From Plumapathes pennacea (taxonomy: Eukaryota > Cnidaria > Anthozoa > Antipatharia > Myriopathidae): a stretch of DNA of 64,000 nucleotides. Below are positions 56,480 through 64,000 of the stretch, piece by piece; within the stretch, counting starts at the first letter, position 1, and the number at the start of each line of letters is the position of its first letter. The stretch lies in contig OZ038467.1 in the NCBI GenBank assembly GCA_964036295.1, forward strand, positions 15,969,670 to 16,033,669, given 5' to 3'. The notes beneath the pieces were generated by a model. The model made no database searches, was not told the origin of the DNA, and saw only the letters and a list, made by a program, of their open reading frames with translations. The translations under genes and the position numbers were made by a program.

Positions 56480-59400
56480 CTATAGGTCCATGTCATCATC
56501 TTCATCAAGAGAAAAAGTGTTGTAGCTACAAGGTAGGGTTCTGAGAGACCACAAAACAGCATGTCAGGGGTTATTCTGGTTCATCCATTACTCTTCTATT
56601 CATCTGCAGTGTCTGAGGTTCTCCATCTATTCACTCAGCATGTTTTTCTTCCCATATAAATGGAAATGTCAGCTATTGTTTAGCTAAGAAAATGACAATA
56701 AAAGGGTTTTTTTTTTGTGGTTTTTGTTTGTTTTGCTCCAAACACTAAAACATGTAGGAGAGAATCAAAAGATGGTTCCCTTGATGTGAAGTCTTGTTGA
56801 TCCTTAGAGGTCATAGTTGTTTGAGATATAAATCCATTTCAATAAGAAGTCTGGAGGCATCTCTATAATCCTTTTCAGTTTTGTTCAGAGTTAATTTTAT
56901 TTTAGTGGACACGCAAGAATCATCAGAATCAGGATAATTTGCTGCTTACAGTACCTTTTAGGATTGACCTGAGGATTCTGATCCACAATGATGTCTTCAT
57001 CCACACAACTAGCCTTCCTGTAGCTTTCCTGCTAAATGAAATTATTAATTCAGTAACTATAAATCCCCTATAACTCCATGTGACTGTGAAATTAATTATA
57101 AAAATGTCTAGATAATTAAAAATGAAGTGTTAAGCTCAATACAAGTATTTTTCTAAGGAGGGGAGTTACAGTGCAAAGATGGGTGCTTGAGTAGAAATAC
57201 CTGGAAGCCTTTGTTGATAACCTCTTTCTTATCTGGACTAATGTTCACCAAGGGCAAACTGTTGATTGGTTGCCAGGGAATGACTGCCAAGCAAGGTCTG
57301 TTTCTGATAAACACAAGAAAAAACAAATTCTCAACATACATAAGTTATGGGCTGCACCCTGGAAGAGTCACCGCTCACTCGAATCAATCCCACGGAATAA
57401 CTTACCAGTAATAATAATAATAGTAAATTGTGTATAATTTGTGTATAACTAAGCTTGCTATGCTCTTTTCAGTGGTGTATATGTTATGTTTGTGTTTGAT
57501 CAAGCTTTTCCTACCATGATCATGGGCGGATGAAGTAGCAAAAAGATGTAAGGACACTATATGACAGAAAGTACATGCAATCACTCTGTTAGGTGTCTCA
57601 ATATAAGTAAGTGTTCTCTAGCTGTGTGTGTAAAATAGAGTACTATCGCATTTAATAAGACTCTTTATTATATAAACACAAGTGTTTTACAAAACTACAT
57701 CTGGGACCTGCATGGCATATTTTACATATCCTCATTAGTGAGGATATTCCTGCTTTTGCACAGTAGTTTGTACATTTTCTCGTAAAACACTCGTGTCTGT
57801 ATGATGAAAAGAAAATTACATGGCGTCTTGAAGAAATGGATTTTATTTCCTCATGGTAAAAACAATATTTTTACTCACTCACGCAGCACTCGTTCATAAA
57901 ATAGTTTTTACCACTCAAAAATAAAATTCATATCTTCATGCCACCGTTTAATATCTTCTATTATTTTACTGTGCTCTAAAATTGTCTCAAGACGTGGGAA
58001 ATGCCCTTTTAGAGACCTAAGATTTCAAAATTTTCTGGGAAAGGATGGGTTAGGGTTCCCCAGCATTGTACCTCAAATCAACCAGGTTTCACTCAGGTGT
58101 TATTAATTAACTCTTTAAATGGCTCACTGGAGATATAATTTACAGCTTTTGTACATGGAGAACTTAGCTTTAGATGCATTGCTCAAATAATGGGTGATTA
58201 ATATATACTTACCTCAAGAGTGGTAAAATGTCAAACCCTTTGTATAGAATGGTAAAACAAGTCACTTACACTTGTCTGACTATTGCATCAGGTAATATGC
58301 AGTCATTCTTTTTCAGTGCCTCCTTCACTCCAGAAGCAAGAACAAATGTTGGAATGTCATTCCTGAAAACAAGTAAATAACGTCAGAAACCCTCCTCTAT
58401 AAACAGTAAATCAACATGCTCATCTGCACCTACAGAATACCAAATTTCTTTCAGCTTCCAAACAAAATCTGTGTGGCCAGGAAAACTGTGTTCTGATGCT
58501 CAGGGCTGGAAATCATAAAATTTTGGTCTGAGAGTGCAGAATGCAGAACGCAAATGCACCAAATGAAGACAAACCTAACCCTAAGTCTTTAACAATTGGA
58601 TGCAAAGAAGCCTTCATGAAGAATGTGGTGAAGGTTTCATCCTACAGGTGGTAACTGCAGCAATTAATAGAGTGGGAAGAAGCCTTGCCAGACAGGCTGC
58701 ATTACATGACAAAGGTAACAATATATGCTAATTTGAAGATTGAATCAAGTTGTTGCTTTCACATATATTGAGACCTCTTCCCTAATTTTGAGAGTGCCTT
58801 GTGTAAGGTAACCTATCCCATCAGCTTGTGTTATCTTATTTGGAAATCAGTGTCAGCCAGTCGGAGAAATACAAAAGGTCACAAGGAAATAGATTGACAT
58901 TATCTCAAGCCCAACTTGTTGGGTAAACAGTATCGAAGAAAAGATACAACCAGAAGTGCCCTCGCTTTCTGAATTTGTGAATGTGGTATTCAGCAAAGTA
59001 ATATGTCTTTTCTCTTGGTTTATGTTTCAGTGCAGCCACACAATTTTAAGTCACCATTTTCATGACTCACTAGAAACTTCCCCGCACTTTACTGGGGCTA
59101 ACTCTTGGGTTAGGGTTAGGGGCCGTGTTCACCAAACTTGCATACGAACAAAAATGTTCGTAAGTATGACTAATGTGTCAGAACAATGACTTACACATAC
59201 TATCTTGAGGGTGATAGTATGTGTAAGTCAAACTTACAATGCGTAAGTCATACTAACTTACAAACATTTTTGTTCGTATGCAAAATTGGTGAATGCGGCA
59301 CTAAGTTTAGTTTGTCTTCATTTACTGCAGTCATGTTCTGCATTCTGCAAAATACACCCACCACCCAAAGCCCCACCCCAAGTTCTTATCCACCTGTTTC

Positions 59401-62400
59401 CTTCATCTTCCTCCTCTTCTTGTTCTTCCTCCATGCTTGACAAACTGTGCAATGAATCTGTACTTGAGCTACTCCTCTGGGTTTCTGAGTCCAAGTGCCC
59501 AGGCCTCGGTGAGCTGATCCTGGAGTATCTGAAGTCATTACTGATGCTTAAATTGTACATCTTGGCAGCCATCTTTTCTGTCAGGAGTTGCTTTCTTGAA
59601 GTACCTGTAGAGCTAAAAAAACACAACCATTCAAATAAAACTTACAACTACACCACAGAGGATACAATATCCTCTTTGTTCTAGGACACTACAGTATAAC
59701 TATAAACCAGTGTTGTATCCAGGATTTCAAAATTGGGGGTCCTTCGGACCCCCTCTTCCAAAATTTAGGGGTCCAAGTAGGATTTTGTGGGGTCCAACTA
59801 ATTAATATTCATTTTTAATATTAATATTTGTGGCGCATCATTAATCACATTGCTTATTTTTGTACCAAACAAATAACAAGCCGATAGGACACTTTTGGAT
59901 GTTCCTGCCACATTTTGCTCTCTTTCGAGGAGGTTTTCAGCTAAAAGTATTTTATTGATGTCCGCCAAGCTCACAAAACATATTTATGCAAATCTGAACT
60001 CAATTCTTTGGGTTGTCAAATTTCACCACGCTATGCAAAAAATTGACAGCTTGATTTTCAGTCAATGTGCAGAACTACAGGTCAATGTTTTAAGATTTGT
60101 ATGCGGACAGATTTCGACCGTTTGACATATTAAAAGCAGTGTCGTCATGATCGATAAAAGGTGTGCCCATCGCGATAACTGAGCTGCTCGAACAGCCAGT
60201 GGTTTTCAGTAACATTTGATTGAATATTTGTTCAGTCACACTCGTATTCCAGGATTTAACCATTATGAAATTGTTCTACTTCTTTCGTGTTGTATGCGAC
60301 AGAAAACCAAATCACGGAAAGATTTTTAGTTTGTGTCGTAAGCGAAAATCGGGCTTTACCGACACGCTATCAGTGGTGAAGGATCAGCGTCGGGTTTCCG
60401 CTTAGCAGGTCGCATTCCGAAAAGAGTCGCTTGTCAATTAATTTTTCGAGTGTGCCCAAGCGGACGCACTTGCTGGAGGTTTTTGTGTCCAAATTGAGAT
60501 TTGTGCATCCCAGGACACAATGACGTGCTCTGGATACAACACTGATAAACCACATCAAACCTACCCCAAAATATATTTCTAAGCAACTTTAAGGTCACTC
60601 CGGAGTTTCATTTGGCACACTCGTCCATGACAAACATTGGATCATAACTTTTTTGGCTTTTATGCGATTCCTATAAAATTTTGAGGAACGTTGCAGCTGT
60701 CATTCAGCAATTATATAATTGAATTCGATTTAATTTGGGAAAAATATTTTCAGTGATATTATAGCTCAAGTGGACAGTACTTTTTGAATAAAATCGCACC
60801 CAGTGAAAAATTTTGCTGACCTATATTTTTGTTAAATTCCTGGAATCAGCTTATATTAACATAATACATACCTTAACCAAGTTTCAGCAAAATCGTCGGA
60901 GCAGAAGGAAAATTCATGGCAAAATTTTGATGGTCTTATTATCTCTGCTCTTCTGTTCTGACGATTTTTCTGAAACTTGGTTAAGATATGTATTAAGTAA
61001 ATATAAACTGATTCCAGAAATTTAACAAAAAATATACCAGCAAAATTTTTTACTGGGTGCAATTTTGTTCAAAACGTAGTGCCCACTTAAGCTATAATAT
61101 CACACTTGACCAATGACAAGTTTTTACAGGCAGTTTGTGTTTCACCAAAACCCTAGAGTTTGTTGGTCATGAGGTTGAGAGTTAGAATTTGGTTAAACCT
61201 GGATATGAGACATTTTGGAATGGCTGTTGAATGTGATCGCGTGATTTCTTTGGTTTTGCATTTGCTGTGCTTTCCCATCGCAGGTTCTAACAAGATTAGC
61301 AAACTTCTTGGCCAGTCAAGAGCAAAAGTAAAACCTGGTTGTGGTATTCTTGGCACGCAAGAAAGCAAGTAACAATGGTGTGTTCTCACAATTACTTGGT
61401 TTTGGTTTTGCTCTTACTTCTAATATTGGTTGAACATATTGTTTTCGCTTGCCTCATTGACTGGCTCTGTGATTGCTTTGGTTTTGATTTTTGACAGTCA
61501 TCCGAAAAGAACTAACTTAGCCAGGACTGAAAGACTGAAGCAGGATGGCCATGTACTTACTCAGTGTCACACTCTCTTGCTATTTTTCTTTTAGATCTTG
61601 TTGCTCCAGCTTGGGATGACCCAATCCTAAGTACAAGAAAAGCCAATGTAAATAAACTACAATAAATGTACAGTAGAGACAATCAAGGGTGATTTATACA
61701 AAAATGTCATGGTATTAAATACTCATACCTTACAACAATATTCATCAAGCATTCTTGCATGAACTGCTTAAACCATTAAATCAATATGACCCATGAGTAC
61801 AGTAGGTGATTTACACTAAATACAGCTATAAACAAATGAAGGAATGTGTGTGGATATGGAGATTCTTCCTGAATGATTGACTGTGATATTTTCCTGAAAG
61901 CAAGATTTGCATCAGCCAGTAGCTTAAAGTGAAGTAATATGGGCAACATTTTCAGTGCAACTTGTCGCACAACAATGTTACATTGCAAAATGCACCATAA
62001 TATTGTGTGTATCACCACCATGTTGCATGAAGTAGAAGTGGGTTCTACTTCGTGCAACATGTTGCTACAACTTGCAACATAGTGGTAATGTAATAAGCAT
62101 GATATTACAGTGAAATCTGCAACGCAACCTTGTTGCACTGAAAATGTTGCCTGTATTACTTCACTTTACAAATCAGTGGTTTACAACACAGACAGATCAC
62201 AACACTGAGGAGATTGCCCTGCTCTTTTCAAGAAGTATGCAAGTTTTAAGTTCCTCACATGCCAGTGACTTAGACCCATTTCAAACGTCGAATTTTTCAT
62301 GTGCTGAACTCAATGTAAAAAATTAGCTCAAAGTATGGACTTTGCTCATTTGCAAATGTTTGGCACAGCAGTGGTGTGACATGTGAAATGGGTGCTAGTG

Positions 62401-63184
62401 CATCCCCACCCAGCTACAGCGCCAGAACCAGATCCCCAGCTGTGAACAAACCCAGGCTGTGATGATAAAAGACCTGTGCGCAAACCGCTCTGGCACCTGA
62501 ACACCTTGGCGTACAGACTTCTCAAAATGTACCAACAGTTGATTAGTATATACTGTCACCTGCTGACTTAGCACTTACGACTGGCATAATGGAAGTCAAG
62601 TGTATGGTGATTTTCATAAGAAGTCAATTTTATGATAACTTTGTGAAACCTGTCATAATAAACTATAGATCTCCTACTTACCACGCTGTCCTCGTACTCA
62701 AGTTTCGTCTGTCTATCGAGCTAGCAGACTGAAAGCTGCCCACATTACGTGAAGAAAAGTTTGACGAATAAGGATTTGAACTGTAGTCCACAACCTGTGA
62801 CACTACTGGACTATTAAATGCAAGTGAATCATTTCCATGTGGTGAAACATTACTGATTGAAGCTGCGGGATGTGCTGTAATTCGTCCACTGGAACTCACG
62901 GTTGGCTGTTGTAAAGTCGCAATATTATTCACAGAACTCTGTTGACTGATTCTCATTGAAGAGTTCCTCAAGCCGTTAAAAGCACCCGTAAGGATACTAT
63001 TGTGTGGAGTTTGTGGATTCACAGATCTGGACGGTCTTGAGAAAGAAAACGAAGCTCCAGTGTCCGTAGAAGCCGGCGTCCGTTGAGTTCTTTCTTGTTG
63101 TTCAACTCGTTGGCGTCTTTCTCTAGCAGTACTATCGTTCAGCCAGGTAATAGTACCATAAGGAATAGTGTTGTTATTCTCCAT
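56480..63184 (-). CDS. CCDC117/HCFC1R1-like protein (7 exons, 367 aa)
   Basis: Exons (minus): 62682-63184, 61561-61626, 59394-59612, 58270-58362, 57201-57303, 56955-57028, 56480-56525; 1104 nt, phases consistent. Exon 1 is Ser/Asn/Gln-rich and disordered. Exon 2 has a basic RSKRKIARE stretch, a likely nuclear localisation signal. Exon 3 has RKQLLTEKMAAKMYNLSISN, which I align with HCFC1R1 (RKQFLSEENMATHFSQLSLH), then a Ser-rich and acidic run. Exon 4 IPTFVLASGVKEALKK fits CCDC117 LPSLVLSDTMKTGLKR. Exon 5 RPCLAVIPWQP fits RPSMELVLWKP. The C-terminus DEDDDMDL fits EEEMEL/DIMEL. These motifs are recalled, not searched. HCFC1R1 binds HCF-1 through a DHxY motif; here the site reads NDFRY, so HCF-1 binding is uncertain. 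It is convergent with MZT2. Confidence 0.65.
59118..59300. mobile_element. Hairpin MITE in the CCDC117-like gene
   Basis: GTTCACCAAACTTGCATACG faces CGTATGCAAAATTGGTGAA, with AACAAAAATGTTCGTAAGTA and its mirror inside. It ends about 95 bases from exon 3. Confidence 0.8.
59706..60548 (+). repeat. Dispersed 830-base repeat, copy 2
   Basis: Second copy, same orientation, in the intron of the CCDC117-like gene between exons 2 and 3. Its ends, TGTTGTATCCAGGATTTCAA and TGGATACAACACTG, are short inverted repeats (GTGTTGTATCC), so it may be a DNA transposon. Confidence 0.85.
60757..61106. mobile_element. Foldback element with arms of about 150 bases
   Basis: The left arm begins GATATTATAGCTCAAGTGG and the right arm ends CTTAAGCTATAATATCAC. 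Both arms contain ATTTTGCTG/CAGCAAAATTTT and the ACCAAGTTTCAG/CTGAAACTTGGT blocks. The loop is about 50 bases around 60930. Confidence 0.8.
61925..62172. mobile_element. Hairpin element, diverged relative of the one at 37924
   Basis: Outer ends AAAGTGAAGTAATATGGGCA and TGCCTGTATTACTTCACTTT are inverted. The centre has AAGTAGAAGTGGGTTCTACTT. It lies in intron 1 of the CCDC117-like gene. Confidence 0.75.
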
Positions 63185-64000
63185 GTGAACTGGCCAGTGG
63201 CGGAATTAGGCGCTGGCAAAAACTTTTTCGCCAATAATCGTCTTCTCACGACAAAACGAACAGAAAATGTCAGCTTCACTCAAATATAACCAGAAAAACA
63301 GCTGTCGCATTCACAATAACACAGAAACTTCATCGTTTTGAATTTTGTGAAGTCTCAAGTGCATGCACGCAATGTGTCACGGGTCACAAATCCACTGTGT
63401 AGGGTGGGGTGGGATAGGGCAAAATTTTATCGCAGGATTAATAAAGAGCAGCAGCCAGAAAACTACTTGTTATGTTTGACTTAATTTTTTTTAAACAAAT
63501 AATGTAACAAATTATACATTCAATTAATCTTAAAACATTTAAAATAGATGTTTGTTCAGGCAGCATCACCCCACCCCCCTTCCCTGAGAGTATGTATTGC
63601 GCGCGAGGTTACTTGGCAGGATGTGACATCATAACCCTGAGTTGTTCCCAGACTACCTTCCCTTCAAAATTAATTTTGTTTGTTTCTTGTTTATTTGTTG
63701 TCGTTGTTTATTTGTTTGTTTGGTACAGCAAATTGTAAGAATAGCAAATATGCTAAAATAATAAAAATAAATAATAAAATAAATAAATAAATAAATAAAA
63801 TAAAATAAAAATTCGATCGAACTTTCGGTAGTTGCCAGGATCCAACAGCCATCACTCAAAAAGGTGATAAATACATGAGTATGAATATTTACTCTTTAGA
63901 AAGTTTCAGCGCAACTGATTACCTGAGCAGGTGAGTCACCTAATTCTACTTATATTTCTTTCTTTCTTTCTCAGTGCTCGACAGATTCCAAAATATCACA
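63185..64000. other. Upstream region of the CCDC117-like gene
   Basis: Promoter-side DNA with CpG sites near 63185-63360, then AT-rich sequence and an AAATA run. No gene is seen before the window ends. Confidence 0.5.
63740..63812. repeat. AAATA-type low-complexity run
   Basis: Repeats of AAATA/AAATAAAT, upstream of the CCDC117-like gene. Confidence 0.85.

Noticed and set aside
1-64000. tRNA or rRNA genes
   Set aside because: No tRNA A/B box pair or rRNA segment was recognised by eye on either strand.

Overview
The window is eukaryotic. Coding sequence is cut by many introns with GT..AG borders, intergenic and intronic DNA is AT-rich, and it is full of short inverted-repeat transposons, simple repeats and minisatellites. 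The protein set is animal: OSBP, SMARCB1, a RASAL-type RasGAP, MZT2, a CCDC117/HCFC1R1-like factor and a C2H2 zinc-finger array. Gene structure, protein divergence from vertebrates and the repeat types (Penelope-like hammerhead ribozymes, Crypton-type fragment) suggest a marine invertebrate, most likely an anthozoan cnidarian such as a coral. The clade is an inference; no species marker was used.

Layout. Positions 1-6480, minus: 5' part of an oxysterol-binding protein gene (PH domain, linker, coiled coil), running off the left edge. Positions 8253-23074, minus: an 11-exon Sel1-repeat gene with a predicted mitochondrial presequence, 399 aa; its introns carry a Crypton-like fragment and many MITEs. 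Positions 25149-26819, minus: an intact 19-finger C2H2 array whose upstream fingers are decayed. Positions 28833-32917, plus: SMARCB1/SNF5 (BAF chromatin remodelling) with two homologous, phase-compatible first exons, each with its own ATG. Positions 33396-54939, minus: an 18-exon RASAL1/RASA4-type RasGAP, 829 aa (C2-C2-RasGAP-PH-Btk). Positions 55625-55972, plus: MZT2 (gamma-tubulin ring complex), head-to-head with the RasGAP. Positions 56480-63184, minus: a 7-exon CCDC117/HCFC1R1-like gene, 367 aa. All exon chains were built by hand from splice sites, and the reading phase closes at every junction.

The genes are unrelated housekeeping or signalling genes with no operon-like logic. SMARCB1/RasGAP and MZT2/CCDC117-like are convergent pairs; RasGAP/MZT2 is divergent.

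The most interesting signals are: (1) duplicated SMARCB1 first exons that would give two BAF47 proteins with different winged-helix domains; (2) complete type I hammerhead ribozymes in Penelope-like remnants, one forming a near-perfect palindrome with a ribozyme on each strand; (3) an 18-unit minisatellite whose unit contains the 3' splice site of RasGAP exon 6, giving an array of decoy acceptors; (4) a roughly 1.2-kb repeat family present four times, one copy holding two nested foldback elements; and (5) a possible PH-less OSBP first exon.
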